Assembly: GCF_000764655.1 (NCBI RefSeq)
Contig: NZ_JRGL01000159.1
Coordinates: forward strand, 1-59,968
Length of the DNA: 59,968 nt
DNA from: Aeromonas aquatica
Lineage (GTDB): Bacteria > Pseudomonadota > Gammaproteobacteria > Enterobacterales > Aeromonadaceae
Direction: 5' to 3'
Shown: positions 37,950-45,672 of the stretch, in pieces
Position numbering within the stretch: position 1 is the first letter of the stretch
Layout of the letters: each line of letters opens with the position of its first letter
Translations under genes and position numbers: made by a program
Notes under the pieces: generated by a model
What the model was told of the DNA's origin: nothing
Seen by the model: the letters and a program-made list of their open reading frames with translations, nothing else
The model's database searches: none

Positions 37950-39794
37950 ATGTCTATTTTCAAAGGTCTGGGGTGGCTGTTTCGCAGCCTCTGGCGTCTG
38001 CTCAACTTCACCCGGCTGATGCTGGTCAATCTGCTGTTTCTCATCATAGTGCTGGCCATCGTCTTCACCTTCGGCCAGAAAGAGGCGCCAAGCACCCCCA
38101 TCGAAGGGGCCCTCACCCTCAACCTCTCCGGCGCACTGGTGGAACAGCGCACCCAAACCGATCCCGGCGTGCAACTGCTGCGGCAGGTGGACAGCAGCGA
38201 CGATCAGCCGAGCGAGATCCTGATGTCCGATCTGCTGTGGGCCATCAAGAGCGCCAAGGATGACGATCGCATCAAGGCGCTGGTGCTCAAGCCCCAGGGG
38301 CTGCAAGGCACCAGCCTCTCCAAGCTGCAGGAGGTGGCGGCCGCCATCGACCAGTTCAAGGAGAGCGGCAAGCCGGTCATCGCCATGGCCGACTACTACG
38401 CGCAAGGCCCCTATCTGCTCGCCGCCCACGCCGATCACGTGCTGCTCAACCAGAGCGGCGCCGTGCTGATCGAGGGGCTCGGTGTCTACCAGACCTACTT
38501 CAAGTCGGCGCTGGAGAAACTCAACGTCACCCCCCACGTGTTCAAGGTCGGCACCTACAAGTCCTTCGTCGAGCCCTATACCCGGGATGAGATGTCGCCG
38601 GAGAGCAAGGAGGCGAACCAGCGCTGGCTGGATCAGCTGTGGCAGTCCTATGTGAATGACGTGGCCGAAGAGCGGGAAATCGAGCCCGATGCCGTCGCAC
38701 CGACCAAGGATCGCTTCCTCGAGCTGCTGCGCAAGGCCGGTGGCAATGCCGCCAGCTACGCCCTCGACAACGGCCTGGTGGACGAGCTGGCCACCCGCGA
38801 CGAGATGACCCAGGCGGTCATCAAGGAGGTCGGAGAAGACAAGGATAACGGCTGGAAAGGGGTGGGCCTGAAGGAGTATCTGGCCGCCATTCCCGAGCAA
38901 TATCCCCAGAACGGCAAGGATGAGGTGGGCCTCATCGTCGCCAGTGGTGCCATCATGGACGGCATCCAGCCGGCTGGCACTATAGGCGGTGACAGCCTCG
39001 CCGATCTGCTGGCCGAGGCTCGCCGCGACGACCAGGTCAAGGCCCTGGTGCTGCGGGTCGACAGCCCGGGTGGCAGCGCCTTCGCCGCCGAGCAGATCCG
39101 CGCCGAGTTGCTGGCCCTGAAACAGGCGGGCAAGCCGGTGGTCATCTCCATGGGCAGCTACGCCGCCTCCGGGGGTTACTGGATCTCCGCCGATGCGGAC
39201 AAGATCTTCGCCTCCCCCACCACCCTCACCGGCTCCATCGGGGTGTTCGGCATGTTCGCTACCATCGACAAGGCGCTGTCCCAGTACGGGGTCCATACCG
39301 ATGGGGTCGGCACCACGGACTTCGTCGGGGTCGGCCTGACCCGGGCCCTGCCCGAGCACGTCGGTCAGGCTATTCAGCTCAGCGTGGAAGACACTTATCA
39401 GCGCTTCGTCGGTCTGGTGAGCAAGGGCCGCGGCCTGAGCCCGGAAGAGGCGGAGAAAGCCGCCGAAGGCCGGGTCTGGACGGGCCAGGACGCCAAGGCG
39501 CTGGGACTGGTTGACGAGTTCGGCAATCTGGACGACGCCCTTCAGGCAGCCGCCGATCTCGCCAACCTCAAGAGCTGGCAGGTCACCCCCATCGAGCAGG
39601 AAGAGTCGGCAAGGGACAAGTTCCTGCGCGAGTTGTTCGACAGCAGCGCCCGCGCGCTGGCTCCCCATCTGCAGAGCTGGCTGCCCGCAGGCGTTGGCAA
39701 GGCGCTGGTCGAGGTGAACAAGGGGCTGGATCCGCTGATCCGCTTCAACGACCCGCAAGGCACCTACGCCTTCTGCCCGGTCTGCCTCCCTTGA
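37950..39794 (+). CDS. sppA: Signal peptide peptidase SppA (protease IV), 67K type
   Basis: A 614-residue inner-membrane serine protease that digests cleaved signal peptides. One N-terminal anchor (LMLVNLLFLIIVLAIVFTF) and two tandem S49 domains, the long form. The catalytic dyad is Lys204 (GTYKSFVEPY) in the first domain and Ser407 (SYAASGGYWIS) in the second. FASPTTLTGSIGVFG follows the Ser. Full length, terminator beyond. Confidence 0.96.
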   Translation: MSIFKGLGWLFRSLWRLLNFTRLMLVNLLFLIIVLAIVFTFGQKEAPSTPIEGALTLNLSGALVEQRTQTDPGVQLLRQVDSSDDQPSEILMSDLLWAIKSAKDDDRIKALVLKPQGLQGTSLSKLQEVAAAIDQFKESGKPVIAMADYYAQGPYLLAAHADHVLLNQSGAVLIEGLGVYQTYFKSALEKLNVTPHVFKVGTYKSFVEPYTRDEMSPESKEANQRWLDQLWQSYVNDVAEEREIEPDAVAPTKDRFLELLRKAGGNAASYALDNGLVDELATRDEMTQAVIKEVGEDKDNGWKGVGLKEYLAAIPEQYPQNGKDEVGLIVASGAIMDGIQPAGTIGGDSLADLLAEARRDDQVKALVLRVDSPGGSAFAAEQIRAELLALKQAGKPVVISMGSYAASGGYWISADADKIFASPTTLTGSIGVFGMFATIDKALSQYGVHTDGVGTTDFVGVGLTRALPEHVGQAIQLSVEDTYQRFVGLVSKGRGLSPEEAEKAAEGRVWTGQDAKALGLVDEFGNLDDALQAAADLANLKSWQVTPIEQEESARDKFLRELFDSSARALAPHLQSWLPAGVGKALVEVNKGLDPLIRFNDPQGTYAFCPVCLP

Positions 39795-39810
39795 CAGGAC
39801 ACTGGAGAAT

Positions 39811-39840
39811 AAAAAAACCGCCATCCGGCGGTTTTTTTAT
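39811..39840 (+). terminator. Bidirectional terminator between sppA and the Nudix gene
   Basis: AAAAAAACCGCC pairs with GGCGGTTTTTTT across ATCC; serves both convergent genes. Confidence 0.9.
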
Positions 39841-39856
39841 TGGGGCGGCTCCTGGC

Positions 39857-40411
39857 TCAGGCCAGCAACCCGGCATCAAACCAGTGTTGCAGCTCGGCCA
39901 GCACCCGGGTCTCGCGCACCGTCCACTGCGGGCAAGGACCGGCCAGCTGGGTCTTGTTGGTCTGCAGCGCCTCGTCCAGTGCAAACCAGCCGGGGGTGAA
40001 GCCGAGCCGTATCTCATAGGGCTGGGGCCGCGGCTCGCTCCAGGCCTCGCCCAGCTGGCAGAGGTAGTAGAAGGAGTGAATGCAGTAGGCGTCGTAGGCC
40101 GCCTCCCGGGCGGCGCGAAACTCCCGCGTCTCGCCAAGCAGGGCCCCCACCGCCAGCAGCTCGGCACCGCACTCCTCCCGCAGCTCTCGGGCCAGCGCCT
40201 TGCCGTGACACTCCCCCGCCTCTATGCCACCGCCCGGGAACATGAGATCCCCGTTGACGCGGGAATGCACCATCAGCAACTCGTCACCGCGCAGCACCAC
40301 GGCCCTGACTGTGATGCGCTCGAGCACCCGCCCGTCGCACATCACCTGACCGTGGAGGAGGCGAATATCGAAGGGGTGGGCCCATTGGGTATCTGGCTGA
40401 ACAGGGATCAT
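39857..40411 (-). CDS. Nudix hydrolase
   Basis: A 184-residue protein with a complete Nudix box: GGGIEAGE, seven residues, then RELREECGA (consensus Gx5Ex7REUxEExGU). Such enzymes hydrolyse nucleoside diphosphate-linked compounds. A distinct N-terminal strand (VRAVVLRGDELLMVHSRVNG) precedes the box and an aromatic-rich C-terminal half (PYEIRLGFTPGWFALDEAL) follows. The substrate cannot be inferred. Convergent with sppA. Confidence 0.9.
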   Translation of the reverse strand: MIPVQPDTQWAHPFDIRLLHGQVMCDGRVLERITVRAVVLRGDELLMVHSRVNGDLMFPGGGIEAGECHGKALARELREECGAELLAVGALLGETREFRAAREAAYDAYCIHSFYYLCQLGEAWSEPRPQPYEIRLGFTPGWFALDEALQTNKTQLAGPCPQWTVRETRVLAELQHWFDAGLLA

Positions 40412-40683
40412 CAGGATAGGTATGCCCCGCGCGTGGGTTGAATGATGAGGGTGGTCGCCGTGAAAGCCTGGTCATGGTGCCCGTCGGCCTGGTAACAAGC
40501 CTCGCCCGCCATGGCCACCATCAACTAGCAAATCGGCTACATATCCATTACAATGCGCGCGCCATATAAGGCCGCGATCGCAGAATAATATAACGAAATA
40601 TACAGCCCTACACTGATCTGCTTTCGACGAATTTCTATTTTTCCAGCAATTTGCCCAACAACGTGAAATAAAGGATCTGGTTA
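40412..40683. promoter_or_regulatory. Upstream region of the GAPDH gene
   Basis: A 272-base gap holding the divergent promoters of the Nudix and GAPDH genes. It turns AT-rich from about 40540. TACAAT near 40550 is a candidate -10 box. No operator could be assigned. Confidence 0.35.
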
Positions 40684-42117
40684 ATGACCCACGAGCACTA
40701 CTTGCAGGCGTGGCAGGAGAGCCAGGCGCTCGCCGAAGCCATGCAACCCTTGATCGGCCGCCTCTACCGCCAGCAAGGGATAGAGATCACCCTCTTCGGA
40801 CGCCCCCTGCAAAACGCCTCCACCATCGACATCCTCAAGGCCCACAGGGTCGTTCGCCGCCACCAGGGCGCCCCGCTCCCCATCCAGCAAAGCTTCCCCC
40901 TGCTGTGCGCCATAGTCGCGCTGAACCCGACCGCCGCCGAAGTGGATCTCGGCAAGCTGACCGTCGGCTACTGGCAGGCCCATCAGGACGAGGCGGGCAT
41001 CGAGGACTACCTGAGCGCCAAGCTGGCGCCAGCCCTGAACCAGGGCGCCGTGCCTGCTCCCACCGATGTGGTGCTGTACGGCTTCGGCCGCATCGGCCGC
41101 CTGCTGGCGCGCCTACTGATCGAGCGCACCGGCGCCGCCAACTCCCTGCGCCTGCGTGCCATCGTTGTGCGCGGCGGCCGCGAGGGGGATCTGGAGAAGC
41201 GCGCCAGCCTGCTGCGCCGCGACTCGGTGCACGGCCCCTTCAACGGCTCCATCGAGGTGGATGTGGAACGCAGCGCCATCATCGCCAATGGCACCTTCAT
41301 CCAGGTGATCTATGCAAACAGCCCGGCCGACATCGACTACACCGCCTATGGCATCGACAATGCGCTGATCGTCGACAACACCGGGGTCTGGCGCGATGAG
41401 GCGGGTCTTTCCGAGCACCTCAAGGCGCGCGGCGCCGCCCGGGTGCTGCTGACCGCCCCCGGCAAGGGGGAGATGAAGAACGTGGTGTTCGGGGTCAACC
41501 ACGAGGTGATAGGTCCCGATGACAAGATCATCTCTGCCGCCTCCTGCACCACCAACGCCATCACCCCCGTGCTCAAGGTGATGCAGGACAGGTACGGCAT
41601 CCGCCACGGTCACGTGGAGACGGTGCACTCCTACACCAACGATCAGAACCTGATCGACAACTATCACCAGGGTGAGCGCCGCGGTCGCAGCGCCGCCCTC
41701 AACATGGTGATGACCAGCACAGGCGCCGCCAAGGCGGTGGCCAAGGCGCTGCCCGAGCTCAAGGGTAAGCTGACCGGCAACGCCATCCGGGTGCCAACCC
41801 CCAATGTGTCCCTGGCCATCATCAATCTGTCCCTGGAGCAGGCCACCGACAGAGACAGCCTCAACGCCTATCTGCAGCAGATGTCGCTGAGCTCGGCCCT
41901 GCACCGTCAAATCGATTTCAGCGCCAGCACAGAGCTGGTTTCCTCCGACATGGTGGGCTCCCGCTTCGCGGGCATAGTGGACTCCCAGGCCACCATCGCC
42001 GAGGGGGATCACTGCGTGCTGTACGTGTGGTATGACAACGAATTCGGGTACAGTTGTCAGGTAGTGCGGGTGATGGAGCAGATGGCCGGCGTAGTCCGCC
42101 AGGATCTGCCCGCCTGA
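40684..42117 (+). CDS. Glyceraldehyde-3-phosphate dehydrogenase with N-terminal extension
   Basis: A 477-residue GAPDH. The NAD-binding domain starts late (VVLYGFGRIGRLLARLL, about residue 130). The active site is ASCTTNAITPVLK with Cys288, followed by VHSYTNDQNLIDNYH, the phosphate-site TGAAKAVAKALPELKGKLTGNAIRVPTPN region in pieces, and WYDNEFGYS. The first ~125 residues form an extra helical domain absent from GapA. This long type is known in Vibrio and relatives. It may work beside GapA in gluconeogenic direction or with a different cofactor preference; that is inference. yeaC follows, as beside E. coli gapA. Confidence 0.93.
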   Translation: MTHEHYLQAWQESQALAEAMQPLIGRLYRQQGIEITLFGRPLQNASTIDILKAHRVVRRHQGAPLPIQQSFPLLCAIVALNPTAAEVDLGKLTVGYWQAHQDEAGIEDYLSAKLAPALNQGAVPAPTDVVLYGFGRIGRLLARLLIERTGAANSLRLRAIVVRGGREGDLEKRASLLRRDSVHGPFNGSIEVDVERSAIIANGTFIQVIYANSPADIDYTAYGIDNALIVDNTGVWRDEAGLSEHLKARGAARVLLTAPGKGEMKNVVFGVNHEVIGPDDKIISAASCTTNAITPVLKVMQDRYGIRHGHVETVHSYTNDQNLIDNYHQGERRGRSAALNMVMTSTGAAKAVAKALPELKGKLTGNAIRVPTPNVSLAIINLSLEQATDRDSLNAYLQQMSLSSALHRQIDFSASTELVSSDMVGSRFAGIVDSQATIAEGDHCVLYVWYDNEFGYSCQVVRVMEQMAGVVRQDLPA

Positions 42118-42153
42118 TCCCCTCATGGCTCAACGTTTTCAAGGAGAGGCCGG

Positions 42154-42432
42154 ATGTCATTTCAGCAAGTCATAGGGCAGATGCCCAGGGAAGTGTACGA
42201 GCGGCTCAAGACCGCGGTCGAGCTCGGCAAGTGGCCCGATGGCCAACCCCTCACCGAGGAGCAGAAGGCCACCTCGCTGCAGGCCGTGATGGCCTGGCAG
42301 GCGATGCACCTTGAAGATCCCGAGCACATGAACATAGGCCGCGACGGCGAGATAGTGATGAAGAGCAAGAGCGAGCTCAAGCGTCAGTATCGTGACGAGG
42401 AAGAGATAGTCCGTATCGAGATCAGTCACTGA
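42154..42432 (+). CDS. yeaC: YeaC family protein (DUF1315)
   Basis: A 92-residue soluble protein beginning SFQQVIGQMPREVYERLKTAVELGKWPDG, the DUF1315 signature, and ending in a charged tail (MKSKSELKRQYRDEEEIVRIEISH). Function unknown. It lies 36 bases after the GAPDH gene with its own AAGGAG, so it is probably cotranscribed, in keeping with the E. coli gapA-yeaC vicinity. Confidence 0.9.
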   Translation: MSFQQVIGQMPREVYERLKTAVELGKWPDGQPLTEEQKATSLQAVMAWQAMHLEDPEHMNIGRDGEIVMKSKSELKRQYRDEEEIVRIEISH

Positions 42433-42468
42433 GCCTTGCCGCGAGCCCTGGCTCGCACGCCATAGCAA

Positions 42469-42497
42469 AGAGGGGAGCCATAATGGCTCCCCTCTCT
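42469..42497 (+). terminator. Terminator of GAPDH-yeaC
   Basis: AGAGGGGAGCCA pairs with TGGCTCCCCTCT across three bases; CTTTTCC follows. Confidence 0.85.
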
Positions 42498-42520
42498 TTT
42501 CCTCTCCCCCTCATGGTGAG

Positions 42521-42650
42521 GAGGCCAGAAGCTGTTCACGACCTGTCGCGAGAAGGCGTCAGCAAGGTGAAGAGCAGCGCAGGAACCGGAGCGTATAGAT
42601 ATACGTGAGCCCTCTTGTTCACAAACACGCGAGCAGCACATGAGCCTTGA
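42521..42650. repeat. Candidate interspersed intergenic repeat
   Basis: The stretch from GAGGCCAGAAGCTGTTCACG to CACGCGAGCAGCACATGAGC does not belong to yeaC or ansA. It resembles an intergenic element I recall as recurring in Aeromonas genomes (blocks GACCTGTCGCGAGAAGGCGT and GGAACCGGAGCGTAT with a TATAGATATACGTGAG core). Only one copy is in the window, so the repeat status rests on memory. Confidence 0.45.
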
Positions 42651-42683
42651 TCACGGCTTCGCAGTAAGATCGTGGACAGTTTC

Positions 42684-43691
42684 TCAGGGCGTCAGCTCGC
42701 CGCGCAGAGATTGCTGCATCAGCTCGCGGATGCGCGGCGCCGGCAAGTCCTGGCTCAGCAGGAAGTGCAGCTTGGTCAGCGCCGCCTCGGCGGTCATGTC
42801 GAAGCCGGAGATGACCCCGGCCCGGGAGAGGGCGTTGCCGGTGGCATAGCCCCCCATGTTGACCTTGCCGTGCAGGCACTGGCTCAGGTTGACTATGATG
42901 ACGCCCCGGGCCGAGGCCTCGGACAAGAGCGCCAGCATGGCCGGGTTCTGCGGCGCATTGCCCACCCCGAAGGAGAGCAGGATCAGCGCCCGCACCGGCT
43001 GCTGCAGTATGTTGGCGATCACCTCCGCCGAGATGCCGGGATAGAGGGTCACCACGCCGATGGGCTGGGGGGTGATGTCGTGCAGCACCAGGGCACGATC
43101 GGAGGGCAGTCCCAGCTCCCCCGCCTCCAGGGAGATGGCGATGCCGGCGTTGAGCAGCGGCGGGTAGTTCGGCGAGTCGAAGGCGTGGAAGCCGTCCGCG
43201 TGCACCTTCTTGCTGCGGTTGCCGCGATAGAGCTGGTTGTTGAAGAACAGCGTCACCTCATGGATCGGGTAGTTGGCCGCGATATAGAGGGCATTGAGCA
43301 GGTTCTGCTGACCGTCGGAGCGCAGCTCGGCGAGGGGGATCTGGGAGCCGGTGATGATGACCGGCTTGTGCAAGTCCTCCAGCATGAAGGAGAGCGCCGA
43401 GGCGGTGAACGACATGGTGTCGGTGCCGTGCAGGATCACGAAGCCGTCGTATTTCTCGTAGTTGCCTTTAATGTCCTCGGCGATGCGCTGCCAGTCCGCC
43501 GGGGTCATGTCGGAGGAGTCGATGAGGGGAGCATATTCGTGAATGTGGTAGGACGGCATCTCGGGCCGGTGGAATTCGGGCATCCGCGCCAGGCAATCTT
43601 CCATGAAGCCCGCCATCGGCACATAGCCGTGATCGGAACGCTGCATCCCTATGGTACCGCCTGTGTAGGCGATGTAGATCGACTTCTTCAC
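42684..43691 (-). CDS. ansA: Cytoplasmic L-asparaginase I
   Basis: A 335-residue asparaginase of the type I cytoplasmic form (no signal peptide). Active-site threonines lie in AYTGGTIGMQ and VILHGTDTMSFTAS; a further conserved segment is VIITGSQIPLAELRSDGQQNLLNAL. The start is GTG at 43691 with GAGAGGAGAGG upstream. A 21-codon mini-ORF copy of this start lies upstream and overlaps it (GTGA). In E. coli ansA also lies beside sppA and ydjA. Confidence 0.95.
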   Translation of the reverse strand: MKKSIYIAYTGGTIGMQRSDHGYVPMAGFMEDCLARMPEFHRPEMPSYHIHEYAPLIDSSDMTPADWQRIAEDIKGNYEKYDGFVILHGTDTMSFTASALSFMLEDLHKPVIITGSQIPLAELRSDGQQNLLNALYIAANYPIHEVTLFFNNQLYRGNRSKKVHADGFHAFDSPNYPPLLNAGIAISLEAGELGLPSDRALVLHDITPQPIGVVTLYPGISAEVIANILQQPVRALILLSFGVGNAPQNPAMLALLSEASARGVIIVNLSQCLHGKVNMGGYATGNALSRAGVISGFDMTAEAALTKLHFLLSQDLPAPRIRELMQQSLRGELTP

Positions 43692-43753
43692 ACCCTCTCC
43701 TCTCTATGGGCTGGAAACCGGCAAATCATATAGGGATCACCCGATTTCTTCAC
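43688..43753 (-). CDS. Mini-ORF with a duplicated ansA start, overlapping the ansA GTG
   Basis: GTG at 43753, preceded by GAGAGGAATAGGAA, opens a 21-codon ORF beginning (V/M)KKSGDP, a copy of AnsA's (V/M)KKSIYI. The ribosome-site region is copied too (GAGAGGA...GTGAAGAA-TCG). It ends with TGA overlapping the real GTG start. The real and copied starts are 62 bases apart. This is the same layout as at fadH and after torD. Confidence 0.6.
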   Translation of the reverse strand: MKKSGDPYMICRFPAHREERV

Positions 43754-43986
43754 TTCCTATTCCTCTCCCAGACGGGAAAGCGGCGAGTCGTCACCCGCTG
43801 GCAAAGCGGCCGTTTCGCATCATGTCGCTCGCCTCGCTATGAGCCGGCAACGGGCGAATGAGGCAGTGAGCAACCAACCTCGTCATCGCCCATTTGTCGA
43901 TGGCATCTAAGCCGTCTGGCCATCAAAGTCGACGCCCAAAAAGGAGCGTCGCCGGCAGGTTTTTTAGGGCCGGATCCGGCTTTCTT
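43754..43986. other. Intergenic region between ansA and gltS, distal part
   Basis: No ORF that I can support. A 12-bp palindrome GCCGGATCCGGC followed by TTTCTT at about 43971-43988 looks like a plus-strand terminator without a plus-strand gene before it. Confidence 0.35.
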
Positions 43987-44009
43987 AAAAAGTGATAAAT
44001 ATCACAACA
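43987..44009 (+). promoter_or_regulatory. Candidate CRP site upstream of gltS
   Basis: AAGTGATAAATATCACAA contains the perfect palindrome GTGATA-AA-TATCAC and fits the CRP layout (TGTGA-N6-TCACA) except the first base. It lies about 270 bases before gltS, so an intervening leader is implied. Confidence 0.5.
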
Positions 44010-44101
44010 ATGTTAAAAAACAACCATTAATCTGACAAATATGGATGGAGTTGGTATTTTTTGCTACTATCCGGCGGATTTTGATTAAATCACCTCTGGA
44101 T

Positions 44102-44161
44102 GCCTGATGGAATCAGGCTCGTATAAACCCCATATCCACATGGGGTGGGGCCTGTCGCCCC
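44102..44161 (+). other. Three consecutive hairpins in the gltS leader
   Basis: GCCTGAT/ATCAGGC (44102-44118), ACCCCAT/ATGGGGT (44127-44146) and GGGGC/GCCCC (44147-44161) follow one another without T tracts. They suggest a folded untranslated leader of gltS mRNA. I do not recognise a known riboswitch class. Confidence 0.45.
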
Positions 44162-44258
44162 TCCTGAAATTGGCGTCTTAGCCACACTGTTTTTCATCCC
44201 GGCTGAATCTGTGCGTCTTCATCAGCGAAGACACAGCCAATCAACATGGGAGTACCGA

Positions 44259-45458
44259 ATGATACAACTTGATTCCTACGCCACTCTGGTCGCCGCCACT
44301 CTGGTGCTGCTGCTCGGCCGATCCCTGGTCAACCGGATCAACGTACTGCGCACTTTCAGCATCCCCAAACCGGTGGCAGGGGGCCTGCTGGTCGCCCTGG
44401 TGCTGGTGCTGCTACGTGCCAGCATGGACGTGGAACTGCGCTTCGATACCGCATTCCAGACGCCGCTGATGCTGGCCTTCTTCGCCTCCATCGGTCTTTC
44501 TGCCGATCTGGGAAGCCTCAAACGGGGCGGCAAGGCGGTATTCACCTTCCTGCTGGTGGTGACCGGCCTGCTGCTGATGCAGAACGTGCTGGGGGTGGGT
44601 CTGGCCACCCTGCTCGGCCTGGATCCGCTGATGGGACTGCTGGCCGGCTCCATTACCCTCTCCGGCGGCCACGGCACAGGCGCGGCCTGGGGCGCCATCT
44701 TCAGTGAAAAGTACGGCCTGCAATCCGCCACCGAACTGGCCATGGCCTGTGCCACCTTCGGTCTGGTGCTGGGTGGCCTGATCGGCGGCCCCGTCGCGCG
44801 TCACCTGGTGAAGAAGGTGCAGGTGCCCGGCGCCGAGCACAACCAGGACGAAGCTCCCCAGGGCTTCGAGATGCCGGAGATGGAACGCCCCATCACCACC
44901 TACAGCCTGATCGAGACGGTGGCGCTGATCGCCATCTGCCTGAAGGGAGGCGAGCTGCTCTCCCTTTACCTCAAGGGCAGCGTCTTCGAGCTGCCGGTCT
45001 TCGTCTGCGTGCTGTTCACCGGCGTCTTGCTGCGCAACATGCTGGCCCTGCTCAAGTGGCACGAGGTGAGCGATCGGGAAGTCTCCTTGCTCGGCAACGT
45101 CAGCCTGTCGCTGTTCCTCGCCATGGCCCTGATGAGCCTGAAGCTGTGGGATCTGGCGAGCCTGGCCCTGCCCATCTTCATCCTGCTGGCCGTCCAGACC
45201 ATAGCGATGGCGCTCTATGCCAGCTTCGTCACCTTCAAGGTCATGGGCAGCAACTACGATGCGGCCGTGCTGGCGGCGGGCCACTGCGGCTTCGGTCTCG
45301 GGGCTACCCCGACCGCCATTGCCAACATGCAGGCCATCACCCAGCGCTTCGGCCCGTCCCACATGGCGTTCCTGGTGGTGCCCATGGTCGGTGCCTTCTT
45401 CATCGACATCATCAACGCCATGGTGATCAAGCTGTTCCTGGCGATGCCCTTCCTGTAA
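44259..45458 (+). CDS. gltS: Sodium/glutamate symporter GltS
   Basis: A 399-residue sodium-dependent glutamate importer with two inverted halves of five helices each. Motifs: IPKPVAGGLLVAL, FFASIGLSADLGSLKRGG, ITLSGGHGTGAAWG (first reentrant loop), FEMPEMERPITTY loop region, and AAGHCGFGLGATPTAIANM (second reentrant loop). ATG at 44259 fits the family; the longer frame from 44145 lies in the structured leader. Terminator follows. Confidence 0.96.
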   Translation: MIQLDSYATLVAATLVLLLGRSLVNRINVLRTFSIPKPVAGGLLVALVLVLLRASMDVELRFDTAFQTPLMLAFFASIGLSADLGSLKRGGKAVFTFLLVVTGLLLMQNVLGVGLATLLGLDPLMGLLAGSITLSGGHGTGAAWGAIFSEKYGLQSATELAMACATFGLVLGGLIGGPVARHLVKKVQVPGAEHNQDEAPQGFEMPEMERPITTYSLIETVALIAICLKGGELLSLYLKGSVFELPVFVCVLFTGVLLRNMLALLKWHEVSDREVSLLGNVSLSLFLAMALMSLKLWDLASLALPIFILLAVQTIAMALYASFVTFKVMGSNYDAAVLAAGHCGFGLGATPTAIANMQAITQRFGPSHMAFLVVPMVGAFFIDIINAMVIKLFLAMPFL

Positions 45459-45483
45459 CGCGCCGCGCCAGACCCCATATGAC

Positions 45484-45510
45484 AGAGCCCACCTTTTGGT
45501 GGGCTCTTTG
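45484..45510 (+). terminator. Terminator of gltS
   Basis: AGAGCCCACC pairs with GGTGGGCTCT (45498-45507) across four bases; TTTG follows. Confidence 0.85.
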
Positions 45511-45600
45511 CTTGCTGGCTCCCACCGGCACGGCCCCCATGATGCAGCCCACGCCAGCGACAGCCAGGGGGCGCCCGGGGCATTGGCCAGATGGTGGACA

Positions 45601-45632
45601 ACAAAAAACCCCGCACTCTGGTACGGGGCTTT
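45601..45632 (-). terminator. Terminator of the chemoreceptor gene
   Basis: GCCCCGTA pairs with TGCGGGG on the minus strand, followed by T6. Confidence 0.8.
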
Positions 45633-45672
45633 TGCATGAGGCGCCGGGGTGGCGCCGCTTCCTGAGCCTCCC

